Origin: Acidimicrobium ferrooxidans DSM 10331
GTDB lineage: Bacteria; Actinomycetota; Acidimicrobiia; Acidimicrobiales; Ilumatobacteraceae
DNA length: 38,628 nt
NCBI GenBank assembly: GCA_945900735.1
Contig: CAMDJX010000005.1
Coordinates: 1 to 38,628 of the forward strand
Direction: 5' to 3'
The translations under genes and the position numbers were made by a program. This document shows, in pieces, positions 27,910-36,021 of this stretch. The number at the start of each line of letters is the position of its first letter. The first letter of the stretch is position 1. The notes beneath the pieces were generated by a model, which saw only the letters and a list, made by a program, of their open reading frames with translations, ran no database searches and was not told where the DNA came from.

Positions 27910-28188
27910 ATGAGTGCTCGGACGTATGTCGGCCTGTTGCTCGCAATCATTGCGCGCCCCTGGTTATGGGTGACTGCAGTTCGACAGGGCTGGCGCATGG
28001 TCCCCAATCGCTGGTGGACACGAGCACCATTTCTTCCAGTCCCAGCAAAGGCGTACGTCCGGTTTCGCTTGGTAACCCAGTACGGAACCGCCGAACACGA
28101 TCCTTATATATATGACGTGATCGACTACTTGGAATGGTCTCGAGATTGGCACAGTACCAACCGCTCGAGCGGGCGACGAAGAGGCTGA
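27910..28188 (+). CDS. Conserved hypothetical protein
   Basis: MSARTYVGLLLAIIARPWLWVTAVRQGWRMVPNRWWTRAPFLPVPAKAYVRFRLVTQYG...; tightly spaced between ACAD and HNH genes. Confidence 0.75.
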   Translation: MSARTYVGLLLAIIARPWLWVTAVRQGWRMVPNRWWTRAPFLPVPAKAYVRFRLVTQYGTAEHDPYIYDVIDYLEWSRDWHSTNRSSGRRRG

Positions 28189-28191
28189 ACC

Positions 28192-28689
28192 ATGAGAAGC
28201 GCGCTCGTTCTTAATGCAACTTACGAGCCGCTGAGTGTGGTGTCCGCGCGAAGGGCTGTGTGCCTAGTGCTGTCGAGTAAGGCCGAAATTGTTGAAGACG
28301 ATGGCACGCATATCCATGCCGAGACCTTGAGTATTCCTTCGCCTCTCGTGATTCGGTTGCGCTACGTGGTCAAGGTTCCGTATCACAGACGAACAGCCTT
28401 GTCTCGACGCGCTGTGTTCGCTCGAGACGATCACCGTTGCCAATATTGCGGAGGTGTTGCAGACAGCATCGACCATGTTCTTCCGCGTTCGCGCGGAGGG
28501 ATGAACGTTTGGGAAAATGTGACAGCAGCATGCAGGCCGTGCAATTTGCGTAAGCGCGACCGCACGCCCGAGGAAGCAGGTATGGCTCTCGCCTCAGTGC
28601 CGCTTGTACCCCGCGAACTTGCTTGGGTCACGGTTTCGGTGGGCAGCGTGCCAGAGGTGTGGAAGCAATACCTTGCCCAAGCCTCCTAA
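28192..28689 (+). CDS. HNH endonuclease family protein
   Basis: RRAVFARDDHRCQYCGGVADSIDHVLPRSRGGMNVWENVTAACRPCNLRKRDRTPEEA: CxxC...H...N...CxxC HNH motif. Confidence 0.93.
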   Translation: MRSALVLNATYEPLSVVSARRAVCLVLSSKAEIVEDDGTHIHAETLSIPSPLVIRLRYVVKVPYHRRTALSRRAVFARDDHRCQYCGGVADSIDHVLPRSRGGMNVWENVTAACRPCNLRKRDRTPEEAGMALASVPLVPRELAWVTVSVGSVPEVWKQYLAQAS

Positions 28690-29347
28690 CGCGCAGTGGT
28701 CGGTGCAGCAACTGCACTGCAGTGCATCTGAACAACACGCAAGGACATTTTCACCGGAGCGAAGAGTGTTTGATGTTCGAATTCAACGATCTGCGCTGGT
28801 GCTTGGTTCGCGCCAATCGCCAGAGCTTGTAGACGCTGATGCGTGTGCTCGACAGAGCGTTGAAGTTGTCCGGCGCAGAAGTGGTGGTGGCGTCGTGTTT
28901 CTAGAACCTGGCGAACATGTTTGGCTTGACATCGTCATCCCGCGGACCGACGAATTGTGGGTCGACGATGTTGCGAAATCGATGTGGTGGCTCGGCGAGG
29001 TTTGGGTACGTGCACTGGCAGACATCGGAATCCACGGAGCACAAGTGCACCGCGGAACGTTGCTCAATGACACATGGGGTGACTTAGTCTGTTTCGCAGG
29101 CGTTGGGCCTGGCGAAGTGACCCTCACGTCAACAGGGTCGAAGGTTGTCGGCATTAGCCAAAGGCGCACTCGCGACTACGCATCGTTCCAGTGCACGGTC
29201 TTTCACGATTGGGCGCCCGAACGGTTTACGCCCCTTCTTCGTGTACTTCCTGGTGTACCTGCCCAGATCGAAGAGTGTGTAACTACTGTTACCGCCAGCA
29301 CGGATGCCGTGGTGAGCGCGGTTGTGAAGCAACTGCAAACCACCTAG
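28673..29347 (+). CDS. Lipoate/octanoate-protein ligase A-like (BPL/LplA/LipB fold) protein
   Basis: VVRRRSGGGVVFLEPGEHVWLDIVIP (RRxSGGG motif) and STGSKVVGISQRRTRDYASFQCTVF (putative SKVxGxxQ lysine motif). Start approximate. Confidence 0.75.
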   Translation: MPKPPNAQWSVQQLHCSASEQHARTFSPERRVFDVRIQRSALVLGSRQSPELVDADACARQSVEVVRRRSGGGVVFLEPGEHVWLDIVIPRTDELWVDDVAKSMWWLGEVWVRALADIGIHGAQVHRGTLLNDTWGDLVCFAGVGPGEVTLTSTGSKVVGISQRRTRDYASFQCTVFHDWAPERFTPLLRVLPGVPAQIEECVTTVTASTDAVVSAVVKQLQTT

Positions 29348-29420
29348 TTGCCGCCTTAATCCCGCCTCGTTGCCTCAACTGCATAAAGCCAATCTTGGCC
29401 GCTGCGCGCCCAAAAAAAAA

Positions 29421-29467
29421 GTGGGGCAAAAGGGGGAAAGATCCTTGTAAGTGGGGGAAAGTGGGGA
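29421..29467 (+). promoter_or_regulatory. Candidate MraZ operator (10-bp periodic GTGGGG array)
   Basis: GTGGGGC at 29421, AGGGGGA at 29431, (no match at 29441), GTGGGGG at 29451, GTGGGGA at 29461, all in one 10-bp register upstream of mraZ. Confidence 0.75.
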
Positions 29468-29473
29468 TATCCT
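29445..29473 (+). promoter_or_regulatory. Candidate sigma70-type promoter for mraZ/dcw
   Basis: TTGTAA (29445-29450), 17-bp spacer, TATCCT (29468-29473); two GTGGGG boxes fill the spacer. Confidence 0.45.
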
Positions 29474-29567
29474 ATGTGTACTTCAGCGGGGTGCGGACTC
29501 TTCCGAAGTGGCAGTAAGTACGGGAATGTAAGCCCCACAAGGGTTTGCAAGGGCAGCGGAGGCAAGA

Positions 29568-29984
29568 GTGTTTGTAGGGGTGCACGAGAGGCAATTAGAC
29601 CCAAAGGGTCGCATGGCATTGCCTGCCTCATTTCGTCCCCGTTTGGAGCCCCGTTGCTACCTCTCGATTGGTCGCGACAAATGCGTTGACATTCTCACCG
29701 CAGAGGCCTTTGAGGAAGTTGCCCGGGACGCAGTCGAAAAGGTCCGCCGCGGCGAGATGGATCGCAATCAGCAACGCGCACTTGCAAGCAACACCTTCGA
29801 GGTTTCAGTTGATGCCCAAGGTCGGATCAACATCGACGAAAAGTTGAGGGCGTACGCCGGCCTCACATTGAACTCACGCGTCGTCGTCAGCGGTTCATTT
29901 GATCGCGCAGAAATCTGGGACCCAACTCGTCACGAACGCATCAGCGACGAAGGTCTTACACAAATCGCCGGAACAGGCCTCTAG
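29568..29984 (+). CDS. mraZ: Transcriptional regulator MraZ
   Basis: FVGVHERQLDPKGRMALPASFRPRLEPRCYLSIGRDKCVDI...FEVSVDAQGRINIDEKLRAYAGL: two DxKGR/DxQGR AbrB-like motifs; GTG with GGAGG upstream. Confidence 0.95.
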   Translation: MFVGVHERQLDPKGRMALPASFRPRLEPRCYLSIGRDKCVDILTAEAFEEVARDAVEKVRRGEMDRNQQRALASNTFEVSVDAQGRINIDEKLRAYAGLTLNSRVVVSGSFDRAEIWDPTRHERISDEGLTQIAGTGL

Positions 29985-30015
29985 GTCGGGGAGGGGAAGC
30001 GCACGACAACATTTT

Positions 30016-30154
30016 CGAAGTTCGCTCTCTAAAAATCGGCAACTTCGCATTTCTGCAGTCCCTCAGTCAACAAGATGGACAGCCCCAACTCCGCCCGCTA
30101 TTCGTCTCGTCGATCCGGGGAGACATCCCGGCGACACCGTTGGCTGGGGGGCTG
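30016..30154 (+). ncRNA. Candidate structured leader upstream of rsmH (possible mraW-type RNA element)
   Basis: CGAAGTT/AACTTCG (30016-30022/30041-30047); CAGCCCC/GGGGCTG (30080-30086/30148-30154) enclosing CCGGG/CCCGG (30115-30119/30127-30131), in a 225-bp gap in an otherwise tightly packed operon. Confidence 0.4.
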
Positions 30155-30209
30155 CAGAGATGCGAATCCCGATAACCAGAGCAACGTTCGAGCGTCGAGC
30201 CAGAACATC

Positions 30210-31175
30210 ATGTCAGCCACCCTTCATACTCGTGAATCATTCGATCACTCGCCAGTGATGGCCGAAGAAATCGTCGCTCTATTCGGCGATGTTCCCCACG
30301 GCGTTGTTGTAGACGCAACGCTTGGTGGAGCGGGTCACACCACGCTTTTGCTCGAGGCCTATCCATGGATGTCCGTTTTGGGGATCGATCAGGACGACAT
30401 GGCTATCGAACACGCAGCTGCACTTCGCGCAAACTCGGTCGATATCGCTCAGCGGTTGGATGTCCAGCGAGGCAGGTTCGACTCAATCGACTCATTCCTG
30501 GCGCAGCGCAGTATTGATTCAATCAGCGGCGCATTGTTCGACCTCGGGGTTTCGTCTCCGCAGTTAGACATGGCAGACCGAGGATTTTCGTACCGCCAAG
30601 ACGGCCCTCTGGACATGCGTATGGACACGAACGCACAACTCAGCGCTGCCGATGTTGTGAATGGTTACGAAGTTCAGCAGTTGACTGATGTGCTTCGCAA
30701 TAACGCCGACGAACGATTCGCGTTTCGTATCGCAAAAGCAATTGTTGCTGCGCGGCCAATTGCCAACACAACACAACTAGCGGAAATTGTTGCGAATGCG
30801 ATTCCTGCACCAGCGCGCAGAACCGGTGGCCACCCAGCAAAGCGCACCTTTCAGGCAATTCGAATCGAAGTGAACAAGGAGCTCGATATTTTGCCTCGAG
30901 CACTACACGACGCAATTCGTGCAACAGCGCCCGGTGGGCGAGTAGCAGTGTTGTCGTACCACTCTGGTGAAGACCGCATCGTGAAGCAGGCATTTCGTGA
31001 CGCCGAGTCGAACCCTCTGGTACAAACAGTCGCGTCCCCTTTCCAGCATCACCAATCGGTCAACAAATTGGTGCGCAAGGTGAAAGTTGCAGAGCGCCCA
31101 AGTGCTCGCGAAATTGAACTCAATCCACGCGCATCTTCTGCGCGACTTCGCGTGATTGAAAAGGTAGGCAGCTGA
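30210..31175 (+). CDS. rsmH: 16S rRNA (cytosine(1402)-N(4))-methyltransferase
   Basis: HSPVMAEEIVALF...GVVVDATLGGAGHTTLLLEAYP...LFDLGVSSPQLDMADRGFSYRQDGPLDMRMD. ATG at 30210 (MSATLHTRESF) preferred over the track start 30075. Confidence 0.96.
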   Translation: MSATLHTRESFDHSPVMAEEIVALFGDVPHGVVVDATLGGAGHTTLLLEAYPWMSVLGIDQDDMAIEHAAALRANSVDIAQRLDVQRGRFDSIDSFLAQRSIDSISGALFDLGVSSPQLDMADRGFSYRQDGPLDMRMDTNAQLSAADVVNGYEVQQLTDVLRNNADERFAFRIAKAIVAARPIANTTQLAEIVANAIPAPARRTGGHPAKRTFQAIRIEVNKELDILPRALHDAIRATAPGGRVAVLSYHSGEDRIVKQAFRDAESNPLVQTVASPFQHHQSVNKLVRKVKVAERPSAREIELNPRASSARLRVIEKVGS

Positions 31176-31176
31176 G

Positions 31177-31668
31177 ATGGCGTTAGCGATTTCGACCGCG
31201 AGGGCGCCACGGCGCAACACTCGTCCAGTCGTTTCGACACCCCCTGAACGCCATCTCACTGTCGTACCTCCCGCAACGAAGGCAACCATTTCGTTTGTCG
31301 CTACTGCCATTTTCGGCATGTTCGTGCTTATCGCTGTTGTCATTGGCTTTCAGGCTTTCATTGCCCAACAGCAGTTGAGGCTGGATCACATCAGCAAGGA
31401 AGTTCGACTTGCACGCATCTATACCGACGAATTGCGTCAACAGAAAATGATGTTGATCGCTCCCGACCGCTTGCGCACAGAAGCCGCGATGCAAGGCATG
31501 ACTCAAGGACTTGGTTCTAGGTTCGCCGAAATTCCAGAGGACGTTGTTGCGCAAGTGTTTGTTGCAACGGGCCAAATGGATGATGAAATCGCTCGACCAC
31601 AACAAACTGCGGTGTCGAACCCGCTTGCTGCATTGGCAACATTGCAGGCGCCAGGAGTAGCACCATGA
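31177..31668 (+). CDS. ftsL: FtsL-like cell division protein
   Basis: Single TM followed by a short coiled-coil-like segment (FIAQQQLRLDHISKEVRLARIYTDELRQQKMML); located between rsmH and ftsI. Confidence 0.7.
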   Translation: MALAISTARAPRRNTRPVVSTPPERHLTVVPPATKATISFVATAIFGMFVLIAVVIGFQAFIAQQQLRLDHISKEVRLARIYTDELRQQKMMLIAPDRLRTEAAMQGMTQGLGSRFAEIPEDVVAQVFVATGQMDDEIARPQQTAVSNPLAALATLQAPGVAP

Positions 31669-33533
31669 ATCTTGTAACTGGCACACGTCGTCCACGTAGC
31701 GATGCTCGACAGGCATCGGAGATCGTTCGCGAGCGCGCACGCAAAGCAACTAAGTCAATGACTACTGACTTGCAAGGTGGGCAAATCAGGCCACGTCTGG
31801 TTGCTATGTATTTGCTCGTCACCGTGATGTTGTTGGCAATGCTGCTGCGCACGGGCTACCTACAAACCATCGGCTCTGGCCAATATCGCGAAGCAAGCAT
31901 GGATCAACGAACTCGGGTATCTACCGATCGTGCAGAGCGTGGATCAATATTGGACAGGCAAGGTCTTGAGCTGGCATTGCCGGTGCCAACGCGAACAGTA
32001 TTTGCAGACCCTTCGGCAATCGTCGATCCGATTGCAACAGCTCGTGCATTGGCCGGAATATTGCAGAACACTCCGGAAGAGGAAATTGCGCTGGCCGAGA
32101 AGCTGCAAAGCAAGGGAAGTTTCGTCTTCATTTCTCGTCAAGCCTCGCAAGAGATTGCCGACGCAATTCTTGCGTTGCAATTGCCAGGTATTTCCTCGTA
32201 TCGAGAAGCCAGTAGAGCAATTACGTCGGAAGGTCTGCGCGCGCTTGTCGGGCGTACGGATCCGGACGGCGTTGGCATTGCCGGCCTTGAGATGCTGTTC
32301 AACGAAACCCTCACGGGTGTCGACGGCAAGTCGGTACGTGAGGTGAACAGCAAGGGTCAATCGATTGCAACAGGGACAGACGAAAGTGTCGAGGCAATTG
32401 CCGGCTCGGACTTAGTGACCACGATCGACCGCAATATTCAATTTCAAGTCGACACCATTCTGACGCAGCAGACGGCTCGACTAAGTGCAAAAAGCGGCAC
32501 AGCAATCGTGATGGATTCGAAAACTGGCGAGATTTACGCGATGTCCACAATGCGCCGAAATGAAGACGGCACATACTCTGCAGATTCGGGAAACTTCGCG
32601 GCGGTAGAGGCCTATGAGCCAGGTTCGGTCGCAAAGGTTTTCAGTATCTCGGCAGCTCTCAACGAGGGAACAGTACAAACAAACTCGACATTCAAGGTCC
32701 CTGGTGCACAAACATTTTTAAAGGGAACTGAGTGGCAAGCAACGATCAAAGATGCTTATCCACATGCGCTGGAAGATATGAGCGTTCGGAAAATATTGGT
32801 TGATTCATCAAACCTTGGCACCATCCAAGTCGCGCAGACTATGCCACCCCAAAAGTTGCACGATTATTTGAAGCGTTTTGGCTTCGGTAAAAAGACCGAC
32901 CTCAGCTTCCCAGGAGAAAGCAATGGCCTATTGGCCGATGCCGACAAATGGCGAGGTCTGGAGAAGGTGACCACGTCGTATGGCTACGGATACGCATCTT
33001 CTGCTTTGCAACTAATTGCAGGCGTCAATGTTGTTGCCAACGGTGGCACCTACGTTGCGCCAAGAATTGTCGCGGCAACAATTGATAAAGATGGCATCAA
33101 CCATCCTGCTGCTCCTTCGGTAACGCGTCCAGTGATCAAGCCGGAAACTGCGGCAACGATGCGCACGCTGATGAGTGAAGTCGTGTGTTTCGGCACTGCG
33201 AAGTTGGCAAAGATTAATGGGCTTACTGCCGCAGGCAAGACGGGAACTGGATACAAGCGCCAAGACAACGGCACGTATCTCAAGGATGATGGTTCGCGCG
33301 CTTACTTCGCATCGTTCGTCGGCTTCCTGCCTGCGGATGAACCACGCTTCACGGTTCTGGTCTCTATCGACGAACCCGATCCGGCATCACGAGATCGTTT
33401 CGGTGGTACTGCTGCTGCTCCGGTGTTCGCGAATATTGCACAAGTCTTAATTAACGAACTTGATATACGTCCGTCGGCAACAGATGCGGGATGTCCTGCA
33501 AATCGCCCGGCCGAACTTGGACCATCGCACTAG
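31665..33533 (+). CDS. ftsI: Penicillin-binding protein 3 / FtsI
   Basis: EPGSVAKVFS (SxxK), DSSN (SxN), AAGKTGTGYK (KTG) motifs; dcw position. Confidence 0.95.
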   Translation: MNLVTGTRRPRSDARQASEIVRERARKATKSMTTDLQGGQIRPRLVAMYLLVTVMLLAMLLRTGYLQTIGSGQYREASMDQRTRVSTDRAERGSILDRQGLELALPVPTRTVFADPSAIVDPIATARALAGILQNTPEEEIALAEKLQSKGSFVFISRQASQEIADAILALQLPGISSYREASRAITSEGLRALVGRTDPDGVGIAGLEMLFNETLTGVDGKSVREVNSKGQSIATGTDESVEAIAGSDLVTTIDRNIQFQVDTILTQQTARLSAKSGTAIVMDSKTGEIYAMSTMRRNEDGTYSADSGNFAAVEAYEPGSVAKVFSISAALNEGTVQTNSTFKVPGAQTFLKGTEWQATIKDAYPHALEDMSVRKILVDSSNLGTIQVAQTMPPQKLHDYLKRFGFGKKTDLSFPGESNGLLADADKWRGLEKVTTSYGYGYASSALQLIAGVNVVANGGTYVAPRIVAATIDKDGINHPAAPSVTRPVIKPETAATMRTLMSEVVCFGTAKLAKINGLTAAGKTGTGYKRQDNGTYLKDDGSRAYFASFVGFLPADEPRFTVLVSIDEPDPASRDRFGGTAAAPVFANIAQVLINELDIRPSATDAGCPANRPAELGPSH

Positions 33534-33538
33534 TAGCA

Positions 33539-34978
33539 ATGAATACGAAACGCAGCGCTTCGCTTGGTGCTGTACTGGGCGCCGCGTGTGGTCGGAAAGA
33601 TTTTGTGTTCGAGCTAGTTGGTGACGCCGAGACCGTCATCACCGATGTCACGCACTCCACGGCATCAGTAATCCCGGGGGCGCTGTTCGTATGTATAACT
33701 GGCGAAAACGTAGATGGCCATGAACTCGCCCAACAGGCAATTGATGCCGGCGCCGTTGCGTTGCTCGTAGAACGCCGGTTGCCAATTTCGATACCTCAAA
33801 TAGTGGTCGCCGATTCGCGCAAAATACAAGGAGTTGTTGCGGCTGCATTCTGGGGATTTCCATCTGATGAACTCCTAGTTGTAGCGGTCACCGGGACAAA
33901 CGGGAAAACAACGACATCGCATTTGCTGGGTTCTATTCTTCGGCAACATGGCTTGCGAACCGAAGTGATGGGCACGCTTAGTGGCAGTAGAACTACAGCC
34001 GAGTCGACAGACCTCCAGCGACAGTTAGCCCACTTTGTTGATCGAAATGTTCAGGCGGTCGTCATGGAAGTGACGTCGCACGCAATGGTGTTGCGTCGGG
34101 TAGAAGGTACGCACTTTGCTTTGGCAATATTCACCAACTTGTCGCCAGAGCACCTGGACTTCCATGGAACCATGGAAAGGTATTTCGCAGCGAAAGCATC
34201 TTTGTTTACAACGGCATTTACTTCGGTTGGCATAGTCAACTCCGACGATGTCTATGGTCGTCTCATTGCAGACACAAACGAGATTAAGTGCTTAACGTTT
34301 TCGGTTAACGATGTGCAGAATGTTTCGGCGTCTGCATCCAGCCATGAATTCTCTTGGAGAACCCATCATGTCAAGGTAAATGTTGGTGGCAAATTCAACG
34401 TTTCAAATTCGCTTGCCGCTGTCGCCGCGGCGGTTCAACTTGGTGTCTCGGAAACAGACATCGTTGCAGGGTTGGCCGCCGCGGAGACAGTTCCTGGTCG
34501 TTTCGAACAAGTACGTTCCAGCAAGGGCTTTGATGTCGTTGTTGACTATGCGCACACCTCGGATGCACTGCAGCAGGTTTTGCTCGCAGCGAGGGATGTT
34601 GTTGGAACAAAGCACCGGGTGTTTGTTGTTTTCGGCTGTGGCGGAGATCGTGACTCTGAAAAGCGTCCGCTCATGGGGGCAATCGCCGCAAAGTTTGCGG
34701 ACTACGTTGTCGTTACCTCAGATAACCCACGTTCTGAATCGCCAGCGGTAATCGCGCAAAACATCATTGACGGCATCGGGACACAAAGTACTAATACAAT
34801 CGTGACAACCGAACTTGACCGACGTCTTGCCATTCAATTAGCACTGAACTCCGCCGGTAGCGGCGACATTGTTGTTATTGCTGGCAAAGGTCACGAGAAA
34901 AACCAAACGATTGGAACTGACGTGCTGCCCTTTGATGACGTTGCAACAGTGAGAGACATTCTTGGAGTGGTTTCATGA
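33539..34978 (+). CDS. murE: UDP-N-acetylmuramoyl-tripeptide synthetase (meso-DAP type predicted)
   Basis: VTGTNGKTTTSHLLGSIL, EVTSHAM, FTNLSPEHLDFHGTMERYFAAK, TSDNPRSE. ATG at 33539 (MNTKRSASLG). Confidence 0.95.
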   Translation: MNTKRSASLGAVLGAACGRKDFVFELVGDAETVITDVTHSTASVIPGALFVCITGENVDGHELAQQAIDAGAVALLVERRLPISIPQIVVADSRKIQGVVAAAFWGFPSDELLVVAVTGTNGKTTTSHLLGSILRQHGLRTEVMGTLSGSRTTAESTDLQRQLAHFVDRNVQAVVMEVTSHAMVLRRVEGTHFALAIFTNLSPEHLDFHGTMERYFAAKASLFTTAFTSVGIVNSDDVYGRLIADTNEIKCLTFSVNDVQNVSASASSHEFSWRTHHVKVNVGGKFNVSNSLAAVAAAVQLGVSETDIVAGLAAAETVPGRFEQVRSSKGFDVVVDYAHTSDALQQVLLAARDVVGTKHRVFVVFGCGGDRDSEKRPLMGAIAAKFADYVVVTSDNPRSESPAVIAQNIIDGIGTQSTNTIVTTELDRRLAIQLALNSAGSGDIVVIAGKGHEKNQTIGTDVLPFDDVATVRDILGVVS

Positions 34979-36021
34979 TTGCTGTACTCATCGCCGGTGC
35001 GGTCGGAATGCTTGTCAGTCTGGCCGGCACACGTGGACTGATCTCGTTTTTCGTTCGCCTCGGCAAGGGTCAACCCATTTTGGGTGCGGAAGATCATGGT
35101 CCCGTGCACCAAATGGGCAAGCAAGGAACGCCCACCATGGGCGGGATTGCCATCGTGCTTGCAGCCGCCACGGGTTGGGTAGCGGCTCACCTTCGTGGTG
35201 GCCTTGCGTTTTCGGATCAGGCGGCAATTATTTGGCTGACGGTTTTCGTGCTTGCCGCCATTGGTTTTCTTGATGACTATCTCAAGGTCAAGCGTCAACA
35301 TAACCGTGGAATTTTTTGGAAGAAGAAGGGTTGGATCACGTTTGGCATCACAGTTCTATTGCTATGGCTGCTTGCGTCAACAACAGGTGTTGCAGAAACT
35401 ATTTCGTTTACACGCGCGCTGAGCCCCGGATGGACAATCCCAGGCCCTTTCTTCGTCTTGTGGACTGCAGTGATGGTGTGGAGCACGACAAACGCGGTCA
35501 ACGTTACGGATGGCCTCGATGGGCTTGCCGCTGGTTCAGCGCTGTTCGGATTTCTCGCTTTCACGATTATTGCTTACTGGGCGTTTAGAAACCCAAAGAT
35601 CTACGACATTGTGAACCCGCTCGATCTCGCAGTGCTTTCTGCGGCGTTTGCCGGTGCATGTGGTGGCTTCTTATGGTGGAATGCGGCGCCAGCAAAGATC
35701 TTCATGGGAGATGTCGGCGCGCTGGGTATCGGTGCGGCATTGGGCATGCTTGCGGTTACCACGAACACACACCTGATGCTTCCGATCATTTGCGGCATCA
35801 ACGTCTTTGAAGCCGGCAGCGTTGCAGTGCAAATGGGTGTGTTCAAAGCATCGGGTCGTAAGAAGCGGTTACTGAAAATGTCGCCCATCCATCACCATTT
35901 TGAACTCAGTGGCTGGCCAGAGACGACCGTAATCATTCGTTTCTGGATCATCTCAGGTATTTGTGTTGCGACTGCAGTTGCAATTTTCATTGCAGACTTT
36001 ACGGAACAAGTGAGACGATGA
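34975..36021 (+). CDS. mraY: Phospho-N-acetylmuramoyl-pentapeptide-transferase
   Basis: HQMGKQGTPTMGGIAIVL, NAVNVTDGLDGLAAGS, FMGDVGALGIGAALG, SPIHHHFELSGW. Confidence 0.97.
   Translation: MIAVLIAGAVGMLVSLAGTRGLISFFVRLGKGQPILGAEDHGPVHQMGKQGTPTMGGIAIVLAAATGWVAAHLRGGLAFSDQAAIIWLTVFVLAAIGFLDDYLKVKRQHNRGIFWKKKGWITFGITVLLLWLLASTTGVAETISFTRALSPGWTIPGPFFVLWTAVMVWSTTNAVNVTDGLDGLAAGSALFGFLAFTIIAYWAFRNPKIYDIVNPLDLAVLSAAFAGACGGFLWWNAAPAKIFMGDVGALGIGAALGMLAVTTNTHLMLPIICGINVFEAGSVAVQMGVFKASGRKKRLLKMSPIHHHFELSGWPETTVIIRFWIISGICVATAVAIFIADFTEQVRR

Noticed and set aside
28604-28672. Upstream extension of the LplA-like ORF to 28604
   Set aside because: It would overlap the HNH gene by about 86 bp with non-family sequence; a start near 28673 fits the domain better.
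29403-29420. Homopolymeric A tract upstream of the GTGGGG array as a separate feature
   Set aside because: Short A-tract next to a promoter; may act as an UP-like or bending element but cannot be supported alone.
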